Shown: positions 50,005 through 60,577 of the stretch, in pieces | Layout of the letters: each line of letters begins with the position of its first letter | Position numbering within the stretch: the stretch's first letter is position 1 | Assembly: GCF_005497185.1 (NCBI RefSeq) | Contig: NZ_RJTN01000012.1 | Location: 62,001 to 126,000 of the forward strand | Reading direction: 5' to 3' | From: Pectobacterium polonicum | GTDB lineage: Bacteria > Pseudomonadota > Gammaproteobacteria > Enterobacterales > Enterobacteriaceae | Length of the DNA stretch: 64,000 bases | Position numbers and translations under genes: made by a program | The notes under the pieces: generated by a model | The model's database searches: none | What the model saw: the letters and a program-made list of their open reading frames with translations, nothing else | Told to the model about the DNA's origin: nothing

Positions 50005-51447
50005 GTGAACTATCTCCCTATATTTGCCGATCTTCGTCAGCGCCCGGTATTGGTCGTCGGTGGCGGCGAGGTTGCTACGCGCAAAATCGATCTGCTGCAA
50101 CGCGCAGGTGCGGAGATAAAAATCGTCGCGCAGGCGCTGGCGGAGCCGTTGGCGGCGCAGCATCAGGCCGGGCAGGTTGAATGGCTGGCGCATACTTTTA
50201 CGCCTGAGCTGTTATCTGGCGTGTTTCTGGTGATTGCTGCAACGGATGACGCTGAGCTGAATGCGGCCGTGTTTGACGCGGCGAACCAGCGTCATTTGCT
50301 GGTGAACGTGGTGGACGATCAGCCGAAGTGCTCGTTTATTTTCCCCTCGATTGTCGACCGCTCTCCGATGGTAGTGGCGATTTCTTCAGGGGGGCAGGCA
50401 CCGGTGCTGGCGCGGTTACTGCGTGAAAAACTGGAATCATTACTGCCTGCCAGTTTGGGTACGATGGCGGACATCGCCGGAAGCTGGCGCAACAGGATTA
50501 AAACCCGACTGCATTCGATGCCAGCCCGTCGCCGCTTTTGGGAACGGCTATTTGTTGGACGTTTTGCGTCGCTGGTGTCTGCCGGACAGTTGGCGCAGGC
50601 CGAAGATGAATTGCAACAACAGTTGGTTAATCAGCAAGATGAACAGCAGCTGCCAGCGGCATCACGCGGTGAAGTGGCACTGGTTGGCGCAGGCCCCGGC
50701 GATGCGGGGTTGCTGACGCTGCGCGGATTACAGGTAATGCAGCAGGCGGACGTGGTGCTGTATGACCATCTGGTCAGCCCCGATGTGCTGGATCTGGTGC
50801 GACGCGATGCCGAACGCATCTGCGTTGGAAAACGTGCCAGTGCGCATTCGCTGCCGCAGGATGAGATTAATCAACTGCTGGTAACGCTCGCGCAGGAAGG
50901 CAAGCGGGTGGTGCGCTTGAAAGGCGGCGATCCCTTTATTTTTGGCCGCGGTGGCGAAGAACTACAGGCAGTGGCACAGGCGGGGATCACGTTTCAGGTG
51001 GTGCCCGGTGTGACGGCCGCAGCGGGCGTCACGGCGTATGCGGGGATTCCGCTGACGCACCGTGACTATGCACAGAGTGTACTTTTTATTACCGGGCACT
51101 GTCGCCCCGATGGCGATGCGCTGGACTGGTCAACGCTGGCGCGTGGGCGTCAGACGCTGGCGATTTATATGGGAACAATGAAAGCCGCGGAGATTTCACA
51201 GCAGCTGATCGCGCATGGCCGTTCATCGCAGACGCCCGTTGCCGTGATCAGTCGCGGCACCCGACACGATCAGCAGGTGCAAATCGGCACGCTGCAAGAG
51301 TTAGAACATTTGGCACGGCAAGCGCCGACACCGGCGCTGCTGGTGATTGGCGAGGTGGTGGATCTACATCACCAGATTGCCTGGTTTGGTCAGACAACGC
51401 CGACGGTGCCGCAAGACAGCCGCCCTGCGGTAGTAAACTTGGCTTAA
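50005..51447 (+). CDS. cysG: siroheme synthase CysG (trifunctional)
   Basis: A 480-residue enzyme making siroheme from uroporphyrinogen III, the cofactor of CysI. The N-terminal dehydrogenase/ferrochelatase half has [20 protein letters not shown] and [20 protein letters not shown]; the C-terminal uroporphyrinogen III methyltransferase half (from about 218) has [35 protein letters not shown] and [11 protein letters not shown]. Start codon is GTG at 50005 with AAGG upstream and no better ATG. A strong gap of about 150 bases after repeat D holds the promoter and a twofold ATTCCA-type motif. cysD follows after 9 bases. Confidence 0.95.
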   Translation: MNYLPIFADLRQRPVLVVGGGEVATRKIDLLQRAGAEIKIVAQALAEPLAAQHQAGQVEWLAHTFTPELLSGVFLVIAATDDAELNAAVFDAANQRHLLVNVVDDQPKCSFIFPSIVDRSPMVVAISSGGQAPVLARLLREKLESLLPASLGTMADIAGSWRNRIKTRLHSMPARRRFWERLFVGRFASLVSAGQLAQAEDELQQQLVNQQDEQQLPAASRGEVALVGAGPGDAGLLTLRGLQVMQQADVVLYDHLVSPDVLDLVRRDAERICVGKRASAHSLPQDEINQLLVTLAQEGKRVVRLKGGDPFIFGRGGEELQAVAQAGITFQVVPGVTAAAGVTAYAGIPLTHRDYAQSVLFITGHCRPDGDALDWSTLARGRQTLAIYMGTMKAAEISQQLIAHGRSSQTPVAVISRGTRHDQQVQIGTLQELEHLARQAPTPALLVIGEVVDLHHQIAWFGQTTPTVPQDSRPAVVNLA

Positions 51448-51456
51448 GGAAAGGGT

Positions 51457-52365
51457 ATGGACGAGAAACGACTCACGCATTTACGGCAGCTTGAAGCCGA
51501 AAGCATTCACATCATCCGCGAAGTGGCGGCCGAGTTCAGTAATCCGGTGATGATGTACTCCATCGGCAAAGACTCTTCGGTGATGCTGCATCTGGCGCGC
51601 AAGGCGTTCTATCCGGGATCGCTGCCTTTCCCGCTGCTGCACGTTGATACCGGCTGGAAATTTCGTGAAATGTACGAATTCCGCGACCGCACGGCGAAGG
51701 CCTACGGCTGTGAACTGCTGGTGCACCGCAACCCGCAGGGTGAAGCGCTGGGGATTAACCCTTTTGTACACGGCAGCGCCAAACACACCGACATCATGAA
51801 AACCGAAGGGCTGAAGCAGGCGTTGGATAAATACGGTTTTGATGCCGCATTTGGCGGGGCGCGTCGCGATGAAGAGAAGTCGCGTGCCAAAGAGCGTATT
51901 TACTCCTTCCGCGACCGTTTCCATCGTTGGGACCCAAAAAACCAGCGCCCAGAGCTGTGGCACAACTACAACGGTCAAATTAACAAAGGCGAGAGCATCC
52001 GCGTTTTCCCGCTCTCTAACTGGACCGAGCTGGATATCTGGCAATATATCTATCTGGAAAATATCGATATTGTTCCGCTGTATCTGGCCGCGCCGCGTCC
52101 GGTGGTCGAACGCGATGGCATGCTGCTGATGGTGGATGACGATCGCATCGATCTGCAACCAGGTGAAGTGATTGAACAACGCATGGTGCGCTTCCGCACG
52201 CTGGGCTGCTGGCCGCTGACCGGCGCGGTGGCATCTGAAGCGCAGACACTGCCAGAGATCATCGAAGAGATGCTGGTTTCTACGACCAGTGAACGTCAGG
52301 GAAGGGTAATTGACCGCGATCAGGCCGGTTCAATGGAGCTGAAAAAGCGTCAAGGGTATTTCTGA
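51457..52365 (+). CDS. cysD: sulfate adenylyltransferase subunit 2 CysD
   Basis: Catalytic subunit of ATP sulfurylase, 302 residues, making adenosine phosphosulfate from ATP and sulfate with GTP hydrolysis by CysN. The PP-loop is in [20 protein letters not shown] near 31; [36 protein letters not shown] and the C-terminal [12 protein letters not shown] are characteristic. It lies between cysG and cysN in one transcription unit. Confidence 0.96.
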   Translation: MDEKRLTHLRQLEAESIHIIREVAAEFSNPVMMYSIGKDSSVMLHLARKAFYPGSLPFPLLHVDTGWKFREMYEFRDRTAKAYGCELLVHRNPQGEALGINPFVHGSAKHTDIMKTEGLKQALDKYGFDAAFGGARRDEEKSRAKERIYSFRDRFHRWDPKNQRPELWHNYNGQINKGESIRVFPLSNWTELDIWQYIYLENIDIVPLYLAAPRPVVERDGMLLMVDDDRIDLQPGEVIEQRMVRFRTLGCWPLTGAVASEAQTLPEIIEEMLVSTTSERQGRVIDRDQAGSMELKKRQGYF

Positions 52366-52376
52366 GGAATCGTCGA

Positions 52377-53867
52377 ATGAGCCAAATTTCTTTAAAAGAT
52401 GCAGCGGCAGACAATGCGGCTGAGAAAGATGCAGTCGTCATCAATAATGCGATTGCACAGCAGATCGCCGAGCAGGGCGGTGTGGAAGCATATTTACATG
52501 CGCAGCAGGATAAAACGCTGCTGCGTTTTCTGACCTGCGGTAGCGTTGACGATGGGAAAAGTACGCTGATTGGTCGTTTGCTGCACGATACGCGCCAGAT
52601 TTATGAAGATCAGCTCAGCACGCTGCACAACGACAGCAAGCGTCTGGGTACGCAGGGCGAGAAATTGGATTTGGCACTGTTGGTCGATGGGCTTCAGGCC
52701 GAGCGTGAACAGGGCATTACAATTGACGTGGCCTATCGCTATTTCTCGACGGAAAAACGCAAATTCATCATCGCGGATACGCCGGGACACGAGCAATACA
52801 CTCGCAACATGGCAACCGGCGCATCAACCTGCGAGCTGGCGATCCTGCTGATTGACGCCCGTAAAGGCGTATTGGATCAAACTCGTCGTCACAGCTTCAT
52901 TGCGACCCTGCTGGGGATTCGTGATTTGGTGGTGGCGGTGAACAAAATGGATTTAGTGGATTATCAGCAAACGGTATTTGAACAGTTTAAGCAGGATTAT
53001 CTGGATTTTGCTCAACAACTGCCTGCCGATCTGAATATTACCTTTGTGCCGATTTCCGCACTGGATGGCGACAACGTTGCGACGCCGAGTACGACGATGG
53101 GCTGGTATACCGGGCCAACACTGCTGGACGTGCTGGAAACGGTCAATGTGGCACAGCGCACGCTGGAACAACCGATGCGCTTCCCGGTGCAATATGTCAA
53201 TCGCCCGAATCTGGACTTCCGTGGCTACGCAGGAACGCTGGCATCCGGCATTATCCGTGTCGGGCAGCGGGTCAAAGTCCTGCCGTCCGGCGTAGAATCC
53301 ACCGTTAGCCGTATTGTGACCTTTGACGGTGATTTGCCGCAGGCGCAGGCCGGTGAAGCGATTACGCTGGTGCTGGCGGATGAAGTGGATATCAGCCGCG
53401 GTGACCTGCTGGTCGACAGCAGCGAGTCGCTGAAAGCGGTGCAGCATGCGCTGGCGGATGTCGTCTGGATGGCGGAGCAGCCGCTGGTGCCGGGACAGAG
53501 CTACGACATCAAGATTGGCGGCAAGAAAACGCGTGCTCGGGTCGAAAATATTCAGTATCAGGTTGAGATCAATACGCTGACGCAGCGCGTAGCGGAAAAC
53601 CTGCCGCTAAACGGTATCGGTTCCGTTGAGCTGGTTTTTGATGAGCCGCTGGTGCTGGACAACTATCAGCACAACGCGGTGACGGGCGGAATGATCTTCA
53701 TTGATCGTCTGAGCAACGTCACGGTGGGCGCGGGTCTGGTGCGGGAACCTATCGAACAGGTGTATCAGGAACCGGGTGCGTACAGTGCGTTTGAACTAGA
53801 GCTGAATGCACTGGTACGTCGCCACTTCCCGCATTGGGGTGCGCGCGATTTGTTAGGAGGCAAATAA
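52377..53867 (+). CDS. cysN: sulfate adenylyltransferase subunit 1 CysN
   Basis: GTPase subunit of ATP sulfurylase, 496 residues, EF-Tu/eEF1A-like. P-loop [19 protein letters not shown] near 54, switch [16 protein letters not shown] near 132, and [11 protein letters not shown] near 185 (NKxD) are intact. Domains II and III follow with [17 protein letters not shown]. The N-terminal 35 residues are a variable extension. It starts 11 bases after cysD and is followed by cysC within 1 base. Confidence 0.96.
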   Translation: MSQISLKDAAADNAAEKDAVVINNAIAQQIAEQGGVEAYLHAQQDKTLLRFLTCGSVDDGKSTLIGRLLHDTRQIYEDQLSTLHNDSKRLGTQGEKLDLALLVDGLQAEREQGITIDVAYRYFSTEKRKFIIADTPGHEQYTRNMATGASTCELAILLIDARKGVLDQTRRHSFIATLLGIRDLVVAVNKMDLVDYQQTVFEQFKQDYLDFAQQLPADLNITFVPISALDGDNVATPSTTMGWYTGPTLLDVLETVNVAQRTLEQPMRFPVQYVNRPNLDFRGYAGTLASGIIRVGQRVKVLPSGVESTVSRIVTFDGDLPQAQAGEAITLVLADEVDISRGDLLVDSSESLKAVQHALADVVWMAEQPLVPGQSYDIKIGGKKTRARVENIQYQVEINTLTQRVAENLPLNGIGSVELVFDEPLVLDNYQHNAVTGGMIFIDRLSNVTVGAGLVREPIEQVYQEPGAYSAFELELNALVRRHFPHWGARDLLGGK

Positions 53868-53868
53868 C

Positions 53869-54486
53869 GTGTCTTTACGCGATGAACAGACTGACGATAA
53901 CGTGGTTTGGCATGCGCACGATGTCACCCGTGAGTCGCGCGAGAAGCTACATGGTCATCAGGGCGTCGTTATCTGGTTTACCGGGCTGTCTGGGTCCGGT
54001 AAATCCACGCTAGCAGGCGCGTTGGAGCAGGCATTGCACCAACGTGGCGTCAGCACCTACCTGCTGGATGGCGACAATGTTCGGCACGGTCTATGCCGAG
54101 ATCTCGGCTTCACTGACGACGATCGGCGCGAGAATATCCGCCGCGTAGGTGAAGTCGCCAAACTGATGGTGGATGCGGGTCTGGTGGTGCTGACCGCGTT
54201 TATTTCGCCGCATCGCGCCGAGCGCAAAATGGTGCAGGATCTGCTCGGTGACGGGCAGTTTATTGAAGTTTTTGTGGATACACCTTTAGCGATCTGTGAA
54301 GCACGCGATCCTAAAGGGCTGTACAAAAAAGCCCGCGCGGGGGAGTTGCGCAATTTCACTGGGATCGACTCGGTGTATGAAGCGCCGGAAGCGCCGGATA
54401 GTCATCTGGATGGCGAACAATTCGTAACAACTTTGACCGGCCAATTGTTAGATCTGCTTGGCAAGCGAGCTATTATCAAGCTCTGA
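53869..54486 (+). CDS. cysC: adenylylsulfate kinase CysC
   Basis: APS kinase, 205 residues, phosphorylating adenosine phosphosulfate to PAPS for CysH. P-loop [19 protein letters not shown] near 39, [20 protein letters not shown] near 65, [14 protein letters not shown] and [22 protein letters not shown] near 142. Start codon is GTG with GGAGG at an ideal distance; it lies one base after the cysN stop. This completes cysG-cysD-cysN-cysC, so the window holds every enzyme from sulfate to sulfide. Confidence 0.95.
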   Translation: MSLRDEQTDDNVVWHAHDVTRESREKLHGHQGVVIWFTGLSGSGKSTLAGALEQALHQRGVSTYLLDGDNVRHGLCRDLGFTDDDRRENIRRVGEVAKLMVDAGLVVLTAFISPHRAERKMVQDLLGDGQFIEVFVDTPLAICEARDPKGLYKKARAGELRNFTGIDSVYEAPEAPDSHLDGEQFVTTLTGQLLDLLGKRAIIKL

Positions 54487-54532
54487 TGTCCCCGCTTTTT
54501 TTCACCGAGTTGTTGGGTGATGCAGGGGAATA

Positions 54533-54877
54533 ATGGGAAAGATTATGCAAAATGCCACGCAGTTAACGATTAGCAAGACTCGTCCAGCGCAAGAAGAGGA
54601 TGACAGCGTTTCCTATCTGTTTATGGGAGCGGTGACGGGGTTCTCCTTTTATTGGCTGGCTTTTAGCATCCCTTTTCTGGTGTATGGCTCTAACACTACG
54701 TTTTTCTTCATGCTTTACACGTGGCCGTTCTTTTTGGCGCTGATGCCGTTTTCAGTGCTGGTTGGCGTCGGGTTTAGCTTTCTGCTGAGAGGCTATCTTT
54801 TTTATACGCTTTTTGCGACAGGGCTGACGGTGGTCTGCCTATTCTGGCTGGTTTTTTCTTTTTTGACGGGGTGGTAG
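54533..54877 (+). CDS. ygbE: small membrane protein of the YgbE (DUF3561) family
   Basis: A 114-residue inner-membrane protein with three hydrophobic segments (about 33-50, 55-80 and 88-112) after a charged N-terminus. The block YGSNTTFFFMLYTWPFFLALMP is the family hallmark and matches E. coli YgbE, also next to cysC. Function unknown. AGGGG lies just before the ATG at 54533; a second ATG at 54545 is possible. Confidence 0.75.
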   Translation: MGKIMQNATQLTISKTRPAQEEDDSVSYLFMGAVTGFSFYWLAFSIPFLVYGSNTTFFFMLYTWPFFLALMPFSVLVGVGFSFLLRGYLFYTLFATGLTVVCLFWLVFSFLTGW

Positions 54878-54880
54878 GGG

Positions 54881-54913
54881 AAAAGGCTGCCAGCGTGGAT
54901 GCTGACAGCCCAT
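54881..54913. terminator. bidirectional terminator between ygbE and the ABC ATPase gene
   Basis: GGCTGCCAGC (54885-54894) pairs with GCTGACAGCC (54901-54910), with one wobble pair on the minus-strand transcript. A 4-base T tract follows on the minus strand and ATTATTTT on the plus strand. It lies between two convergent gene ends. Confidence 0.65.
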
Positions 54914-54932
54914 TATTTTACCGCATTCAACG

Positions 54933-55664
54933 TTACAGTATCTTGCTCAAGAAAGCCTGCGTGCGTGGGTTACTCGGATGAGTAAAGATCGCCTCTGGTG
55001 TCCCCTGCTCCTGAATAATCCCCTGATCGATAAAGATCACTCTGTCTGCGACCTCTCTGGCAAATGCCATTTCATGGGTTACGATGACCATGGTCATGCC
55101 TTCGTTTGCCAGCGTTTTCATGACGGCCAGCACTTCGCCAACCAGCTCTGGATCTAGCGCGGATGTCGGCTCATCGAACAGCATGATGGCGGGTTCCATC
55201 GCTAACGCGCGGGCAATCGCGACGCGCTGCTGTTGACCACCGGATAGGCTGTTTGGCCAGGCATCGATTTTATCCAGCAGGCCGACCTTACTGAGCAACG
55301 CTTTAGCTCGTTCTACGGCTTGGGCGCGGGGTAATTTCTTCACGCCCATCGGCGCCATAATCACGTTTTCCAACACCGTCATGTGCGGGAACAGATTAAA
55401 GCGCTGAAACACCATCCCCACGCTTTCGCGCATACGGTTGATATCCGTTTTCTGATCGTGAATGGCAAAACCGTTAACCGTAATCTCGCCCGCAGACAGC
55501 GTCTCCAACGCGTTGATACAGCGCAGAAAGGTGCTTTTTCCTGAACCGGATGGGCCAATCAGGCAAAGCACTTCCTGAGGCGCAATGTCACAGGAAATGC
55601 CACGCAGGACATGGGTATCGCCAAACTGTTTTTGCAGGTTATTAACGTGAATCACTTTTGCCAA
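54933..55664 (-). CDS. polar amino acid ABC transporter ATPase (GlnQ type)
   Basis: A 243-residue ABC ATPase with complete motifs: Walker [17 protein letters not shown] near 39, Q-loop [14 protein letters not shown] near 85, signature [17 protein letters not shown] near 137, Walker [15 protein letters not shown] near 160 and the switch histidine in VIVTHEM near 195. The sequence is of the GlnQ/HisP class. It overlaps the permease gene by 23 bases. Last gene of a three-gene leftward operon. Confidence 0.9.
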   Translation of the reverse strand: MAKVIHVNNLQKQFGDTHVLRGISCDIAPQEVLCLIGPSGSGKSTFLRCINALETLSAGEITVNGFAIHDQKTDINRMRESVGMVFQRFNLFPHMTVLENVIMAPMGVKKLPRAQAVERAKALLSKVGLLDKIDAWPNSLSGGQQQRVAIARALAMEPAIMLFDEPTSALDPELVGEVLAVMKTLANEGMTMVIVTHEMAFAREVADRVIFIDQGIIQEQGTPEAIFTHPSNPRTQAFLSKIL

Positions 55665-56406
55665 ACCTCATTTCCATGTGCCGCACCAGCAGCGAGAGCA
55701 GGAAAGTAATAACCCAATAGACGATAGAGATCGTCAGATAGGGTTCCCAGTACGTGGCATAAGCCCCTGACACCGTGCGAGCAGCGTAGGCGAGATCCGC
55801 CAATCCAATTGCTGAGGCCAGCGAGGAATCTTTCACAATCGCGATGGCGTTGTTACCTAACGGTGGCAACATACGGCGAAAAGCCTGTGGCAGGATCACT
55901 TTCCGCATGGTGCGGCCATAGCTCATGCCGAGAGAGCGTGAAGCTTCCATTTGACCACGATCGATAGACTGAATACCGGCACGGAATATCTCAGAGACAT
56001 AGGCTCCCGCGTTCAGTGTGATGGCCACTACGCAAGAGAGGAATGCACCGTAATCTGAGCGTAATGTGCGGGCAAAATCGACCGACATCATATTGCTGGT
56101 GACCAGCAGCCCGTCACGCGGGTTGATGAACAGCGGCACCAGCGCGAAGTGCACCACCATGATTTGCACAAACAGCGGCGTACCCCGAAAGGCGCTGATG
56201 TAGATTCGCACCGGCCATTGAACGCCGTAGTGCAGGATATATTTCCACGGTCCGTGCGGCGCTTGCGCTAAGCGGCCCAATCCGAGCGTTAATCCCCAGC
56301 AGGTGCCAAGAATGACACAGATAATGGTGCATTTGATGGTCATCCAGGTGCCTTCCATAAATAGGGGGGCATATTCCTGAATGATCTCCCAACGAAATCC
56401 CGTCAA
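55642..56406 (-). CDS. polar amino acid ABC transporter permease
   Basis: A 254-residue inner-membrane permease of the HisM/GlnP class. About five membrane segments, with the EAA loop [20 protein letters not shown] near 145 and the following [21 protein letters not shown] coupling helix. It also has [15 protein letters not shown] near 75, typical of single-permease importers that work as homodimers. Its 3' end overlaps the ATPase gene. Upstream it is separated from the binding-protein gene by a hairpin. Confidence 0.88.
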   Translation of the reverse strand: MTGFRWEIIQEYAPLFMEGTWMTIKCTIICVILGTCWGLTLGLGRLAQAPHGPWKYILHYGVQWPVRIYISAFRGTPLFVQIMVVHFALVPLFINPRDGLLVTSNMMSVDFARTLRSDYGAFLSCVVAITLNAGAYVSEIFRAGIQSIDRGQMEASRSLGMSYGRTMRKVILPQAFRRMLPPLGNNAIAIVKDSSLASAIGLADLAYAARTVSGAYATYWEPYLTISIVYWVITFLLSLLVRHMEMRFGKSDSR

Positions 56407-56454
56407 GATCGTTTCCTTTTTTGAATAGGCTAACGTAATGATTATTCTAAAGTA

Positions 56455-56479
56455 AACCGGACAGACTAGCTGTCCGGTT
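56455..56479 (-). terminator. attenuating hairpin between binding-protein and permease genes
   Basis: AACCGGACAG (56455-56464 region) pairs exactly with CTGTCCGGTT (56470-56479) over a 5-base loop. On the minus-strand transcript it follows the binding-protein stop by about 60 bases and runs into TTTACTTT. Such stems often reduce downstream expression so that binding protein outnumbers membrane parts. Confidence 0.6.
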
Positions 56480-56539
56480 GGTGCGACGTCTCATGCGAGG
56501 CGATGGAGATCAGGAGAAGTTCGCGGTGTCTTACAGACG

Positions 56540-57310
56540 TTATTCTGCGGGTAAGGTTGGCACGTTGTTATCAAACCAGGTTTGATAGATCTTGGCGTAG
56601 GTGCCGTCAGCCACAATTTTTTTCAGCCCAGCGTTAATCTTCTCACGCAGTTGATCGTTGCCTTTTGCGACGGCGATCCCAAAATATTGGCGCTCGAATT
56701 TGGCGTCGGAAACCAGATTGAACTGTTTTTCAGGGTGCGTCTTAATGTAAAACTTCACCACGCCCACATCGCCAACTGCCGCACCCACACCGTCCTCATA
56801 CAGCTCTTGTAACATTAACGGGGTGTTATCAAAGCGTTTAATCGATGTACTGTTTTTGCCTAATACATCGGAAACCACGATATCGGCGGTACTGGAGTTC
56901 ACGACGCCCACTTTGTGATCTTTCAGCGCGGCAATTGAGTCGATCGTCGAACCTTTAGGAACGACGATCGATTGCTCAGCAGGGAAATAAGGCGTAGAGA
57001 AATCGACCATTTGCTTACGTTTGTCGGTAATGGTGATACCGGAGATGATAATGTCGCGATCGCCGGAGTTTAAGGTCGCAAAGATGCCTTCCCACGGCGT
57101 GTTGATCAGCTTGATATTAAAATTCTCTGCTTTGGCGATCGCTTTAATAATATCAATATCAAAGCCTTCCAGCTCTTTCTGCGCATTTTCAAACTCAAAG
57201 GGACGGTAGGTTCCGCCTGAGCCGACAACATAAGTGGGTTCAGCGGCGAAGGCGCCCGTTGATAATGCGGTGGCGAAGATCGCACCAACGAATAACAATT
57301 TTTTGAACAT
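56540..57310 (-). CDS. amino acid periplasmic binding protein (GlnH/HisJ type)
   Basis: A 256-residue family-3 solute-binding protein with a Sec signal peptide (cleavage after GAFA, about residue 22). Motifs: RPFEFENAQKELEGFDIDII near 37, WEGIFATLNSGDRDIIISG near 73, and PYFPAEQSIVVPKG near 107. The ligand residues point to glutamine- or other polar-amino-acid binding, but specificity is not certain. First gene of the leftward ABC operon, which interrupts the ygbE-ftsB neighbourhood seen in E. coli. Confidence 0.88.
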   Translation of the reverse strand: MFKKLLFVGAIFATALSTGAFAAEPTYVVGSGGTYRPFEFENAQKELEGFDIDIIKAIAKAENFNIKLINTPWEGIFATLNSGDRDIIISGITITDKRKQMVDFSTPYFPAEQSIVVPKGSTIDSIAALKDHKVGVVNSSTADIVVSDVLGKNSTSIKRFDNTPLMLQELYEDGVGAAVGDVGVVKFYIKTHPEKQFNLVSDAKFERQYFGIAVAKGNDQLREKINAGLKKIVADGTYAKIYQTWFDNNVPTLPAE

Positions 57311-57662
57311 GGTTTTCTCCTGGTTTAAATGTAAAACTTTCTTTTTTTATGCACTTTGTATGCATAAAAATACACAGATAGCATTAATGGTTCAACTGAC
57401 GTTTTCCTATGGACGGTTTTGCTCATGCGATGGCCGCATGTTGCATCACCTGACAAATAGCGGTGGCCGTAGAAAGAATGACGCTGATGAAGAGATGACG
57501 ACGGCGCTATTTGAGGAGCCCGCGAGCGAGGATTTGGCCTGCTGACGACCAGAAATATCCCTATTTGGGGACGCAACGAGGTGAATCTTGCCTTCCACTA
57601 CCGGACACAGTGGAGTCGAAACAAAAGTTATGGGATGATTAGGCGGTTTTTCAGGGGGCGGG
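57311..57662. promoter_or_regulatory. intergenic region between the ABC operon and ftsB
   Basis: A 352-base region with divergent promoters for the binding-protein gene and ftsB. TCCACT-ACCGGACA-CAGTGGA near 57594-57615 is a small inverted repeat. No supported gene. Confidence 0.35.
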
Positions 57663-57998
57663 ATGGGAAAGCTTACGCTGTTATTATTGATATTGCTTGG
57701 CTGGCTTCAGTACTCACTGTGGCTGGGCAAAAATGGCATTCACGATTATGTTCGGGTGAACGATGATGTTGTTGTCCAACTGGGTAACAATGCCAAATTA
57801 AAAGACCGCAACGAACAACTGTTTGCTGAAATTGACGACCTCAATGGCGGACAAGAGGCGATAGAAGAGCGTGCACGTAATGAACTAGGCATGATCAAGC
57901 CTGGTGAAAGCTTTTATCGTCTGGTGCCAGAATCGGGGCATCGTAGCGTGAATACAACTTCACCCAATTCGACTTCATCCAATAATACACAACGTTGA
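57663..57998 (+). CDS. ftsB: cell division protein FtsB
   Basis: A 111-residue bitopic membrane protein of the divisome, partner of FtsL and FtsQ. One transmembrane helix (about 3-20), then a periplasmic coiled coil with [20 protein letters not shown] and the conserved [20 protein letters not shown] near 72-92. The Ser/Asn/Thr-rich tail after about residue 95 is longer than needed for function. It overlaps nothing and is followed by ispD after 3 bases, as in E. coli. Confidence 0.92.
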   Translation: MGKLTLLLLILLGWLQYSLWLGKNGIHDYVRVNDDVVVQLGNNAKLKDRNEQLFAEIDDLNGGQEAIEERARNELGMIKPGESFYRLVPESGHRSVNTTSPNSTSSNNTQR

Positions 57999-58001
57999 CG
58001 C

Positions 58002-58715
58002 ATGCAGACATCACGCCTTTCCCCGCCAGACATTGTTGCTGTTTTACCCGCCGCGGGTAACGGCAGCCGGATGCAGAACGATCGTCCTAAACAGTACCTG
58101 ACGATTGGCAATGATGCGATCGGCCATAAAACCATTCTTGAACATACCATCGATGCGCTTTTGCGCCACCCGCGAGTACAGCGTGTCGTCGTTGCCATTA
58201 GCCCGAATGACGTATTCTTTCATACCCTGGCGATTGCCAACGATCCCCGTATTTGTGTCGTGACGGGCGGACAGCAGCGTGCGGATTCCGTATTGGCTGG
58301 GCTGGCTACCGTTGCCGATACGGCGTGGGCGTTGGTGCATGATGCTGCGCGTCCGTGTCTGCATCAGGACGATCTGACGCGCTTGCTGGCGATTGTCGAG
58401 CAGAGTGACGTCGGTGGAATTCTGGCCGCACCGGTTCGTGATACCATGAAACGTGGCACGAACGGGTTTATCGACCACACGGTAGAACGTAACGATTTAT
58501 GGCATGCGCTGACGCCACAGCTTTTCCCTGCGGCGCTGCTGAAACAGTGTTTGCAACGTGCGCTTCAGGATGGTGTTACCGTTACGGACGAAGCCTCTGC
58601 GCTGGAATATTGTGGCTATCGCCCGCAAATTGTCAGCGGGCGGTCGGATAATATAAAAGTCACGCGTCCAGAGGATTTGGCATTGGCCGAATTCTATTTA
58701 ACCCGTTTGCAGTAA
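58002..58715 (+). CDS. ispD: 2-C-methyl-D-erythritol 4-phosphate cytidylyltransferase IspD
   Basis: A 237-residue enzyme of the MEP isoprenoid pathway, making CDP-methylerythritol. The nucleotide-binding start is [20 protein letters not shown] near 13-32; VHDAARPC near 107 and [14 protein letters not shown] near the end are family hallmarks. It starts 3 bases after ftsB and precedes ispF. Confidence 0.94.
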   Translation: MQTSRLSPPDIVAVLPAAGNGSRMQNDRPKQYLTIGNDAIGHKTILEHTIDALLRHPRVQRVVVAISPNDVFFHTLAIANDPRICVVTGGQQRADSVLAGLATVADTAWALVHDAARPCLHQDDLTRLLAIVEQSDVGGILAAPVRDTMKRGTNGFIDHTVERNDLWHALTPQLFPAALLKQCLQRALQDGVTVTDEASALEYCGYRPQIVSGRSDNIKVTRPEDLALAEFYLTRLQ

Positions 58716-58768
58716 CCTCATTTTATTCGCTAAATTTATTCGTTAAATACATATAAGGAGAACGCGCG

Positions 58769-59266
58769 ATGCGTATCGGTCACGGTTTTGATGTCCATAA
58801 GTTTGGTGGAGAAGGTCCGCTGGTGATCGGTGGCGTGCGAATTCCTTATTCTCAAGGCCTGCTGGCGCATTCCGATGGGGATGTGGTGTTACACGCGGTG
58901 ACCGATGCCCTATTAGGTGCGGCTGCGTTGGGCGATATTGGCAAGCTGTTTCCTGATACCGATCCGGCTTTTAAAGGCGCGGACAGCCGCGGCCTGCTGC
59001 GTGAAGCCTGGCGTCGTATCAATGAAAAGGGCTATCAGCTAGGTAATCTGGACGTTACGATTATTGCGCAGGCACCGAAAATGGCCCCGCATATTCCGCA
59101 AATGCGTGTGAATCTGGCGGAAGATTTGCAGTGCCACATGGATGACGTCAATGTGAAAGCCACTACGACAGAACAGTTGGGTTTTACTGGTCGTGGTGAA
59201 GGCATTGCCTGCGAAGCCGTTGCCTTGCTCGTTAAAAAAGGAACGGGCGAAATTGTTGCGTGGTAA
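58769..59266 (+). CDS. ispF: 2-C-methyl-D-erythritol 2,4-cyclodiphosphate synthase IspF
   Basis: A 165-residue trimeric enzyme, slightly longer than E. coli IspF. Metal ligands: [13 protein letters not shown] (Asp8, His10 region) and [20 protein letters not shown] with the zinc histidine near 42; [16 protein letters not shown] and [17 protein letters not shown] near 131 complete the active site. AAGGAGAA precedes the start. It belongs with ispD to one unit. Confidence 0.95.
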   Translation: MRIGHGFDVHKFGGEGPLVIGGVRIPYSQGLLAHSDGDVVLHAVTDALLGAAALGDIGKLFPDTDPAFKGADSRGLLREAWRRINEKGYQLGNLDVTIIAQAPKMAPHIPQMRVNLAEDLQCHMDDVNVKATTTEQLGFTGRGEGIACEAVALLVKKGTGEIVAW

Positions 59267-59383
59267 GCCGCTCTTTATAAGCCATGTTTTATCAACAACA
59301 CCTTGTCAATAATAGAAAATTAACAGTATAAGAAACAATGTCATGACTGCGTATCATCCAGTTATGCACCTTGTAGGATAACG

Positions 59384-60430
59384 ATGGAAAATAGCGAACA
59401 GCTCGTCTGGCTGCATGGTGAACCACAGGCTACTGGCTCATTGAAGTCCGCCGCGGAAGATTTTCTGGTGGTGGAAGATCTGGGGTTTCAGCCAGATGGT
59501 GATGGTGAACAGGTTTTGGTGCGCGTACGTAAGCGCGGCTGCAATACGCAATTCGTAGCTGAGATGCTGGCAAAATTTGCCCGTCTGCCGCTGCGTGCCG
59601 TTAGCTATGCGGGTCTGAAAGATCGCCATGCTGTCACCGAACAGTGGTTTTGCCTGCATATGCCGGGAAAAGAGACGCCAGATTTCTCTTTGCTGGAACT
59701 TGACGGTTGTGACGTACTTGAGGTGACTCGCCACCGCCGCAAATTGCGCATTGGTACGCTACGGGGTAACCATTTTACTCTGGTGTTGCGTCAGGTGAGC
59801 GATCGACACGAGGTGGAAGCGCGTTTGGCGCTGATAGCCGCTAACGGCGTCCCTAATTATTTCGGTAGTCAGCGTTTTGGACGGAACGGGAATAATCTTG
59901 AGCAGGCACGTCTTTGGGCAAATAATGATATTCGGGTAAAAGAACGTAGTAAGCGTAGCTTTTATCTTTCTGCCAGCCGCAGTGCGATGTTTAATCAGGT
60001 TGCCAGTGCGAGACTGATGCAACAGCAAGCGCAAACCGTTTTGTGTGGCGACGCGTTACAGTTAACGGGTCGCGGTAGCTGGTTTGTTGCTAAACCTGAT
60101 GAATTGGAAACCTTGCAGGCGCGTCTTGATGCGGGCGAACTCCAGATTACTGCACCGCTGCCCGGTGATGGTGAACTGGGTACGCAGGATGACGCGCGAG
60201 TATTTGAAGAACAGGCCTTGAGCGGACAAGAAACGCTATGGTCTTTGGTCAAACGTGAGCGGGTTGAACCTGCCCGGCGCGCTGTGCTGCTCTATCCGCA
60301 GCAAATGCAGTGGGAATGGCAGGATAACGCAACCGTAGACGTGAAATTCTGGCTACCTGCGGGCAGCTTTGCGACCAGTGTGGTACGTGAATTACTGCAT
60401 GCTCAGCAGGATACCGATCTCGGTGCTTGA
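59384..60430 (+). CDS. truD: tRNA pseudouridine(13) synthase TruD
   Basis: A 348-residue pseudouridine synthase acting on U13 of tRNA-Glu. The catalytic Asp is in [16 protein letters not shown] near residue 80; [14 protein letters not shown] lies near 160 and the insertion domain with TRGSW-type residues near 230. The C-terminus [20 protein letters not shown] is intact. In E. coli its stop overlaps the surE start; here the next seven bases still read ATGCGCA, but no surE follows. Confidence 0.93.
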   Translation: MENSEQLVWLHGEPQATGSLKSAAEDFLVVEDLGFQPDGDGEQVLVRVRKRGCNTQFVAEMLAKFARLPLRAVSYAGLKDRHAVTEQWFCLHMPGKETPDFSLLELDGCDVLEVTRHRRKLRIGTLRGNHFTLVLRQVSDRHEVEARLALIAANGVPNYFGSQRFGRNGNNLEQARLWANNDIRVKERSKRSFYLSASRSAMFNQVASARLMQQQAQTVLCGDALQLTGRGSWFVAKPDELETLQARLDAGELQITAPLPGDGELGTQDDARVFEEQALSGQETLWSLVKRERVEPARRAVLLYPQQMQWEWQDNATVDVKFWLPAGSFATSVVRELLHAQQDTDLGA

Positions 60431-60577
60431 TGCGCAGTGAAGCTTTTTTGCAGAAAATAGTTGAAGAGAATCAATGCTAGTCACTGCGTGATAGCGGCGG
60501 CTGGTCTACCCCTGTGCGGGAAAATTGCTGTATTGGTGGCGAGGTTAACCAGAGCTGAGGTCGGCGGGGAATGGTAA
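60431..60577 (+). pseudogene. surE: probable surE deletion scar
   Basis: The 140 bases between truD and pcm hold no SurE frame, although truD-surE-pcm is the order known in E. coli. The truD stop is still followed by ATGCGCA, the usual surE opening. Just before pcm, a frame reads [10 protein letters not shown] then TAA, with ATGGTAA overlapping the pcm start, as expected for the surE 3' end. The filler carries an inverted repeat, CGCAGTGA (60433-60440) with TCACTGCG (60481-60488). The absence is directly seen; the origin as a deletion is inferred. Confidence 0.5.
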
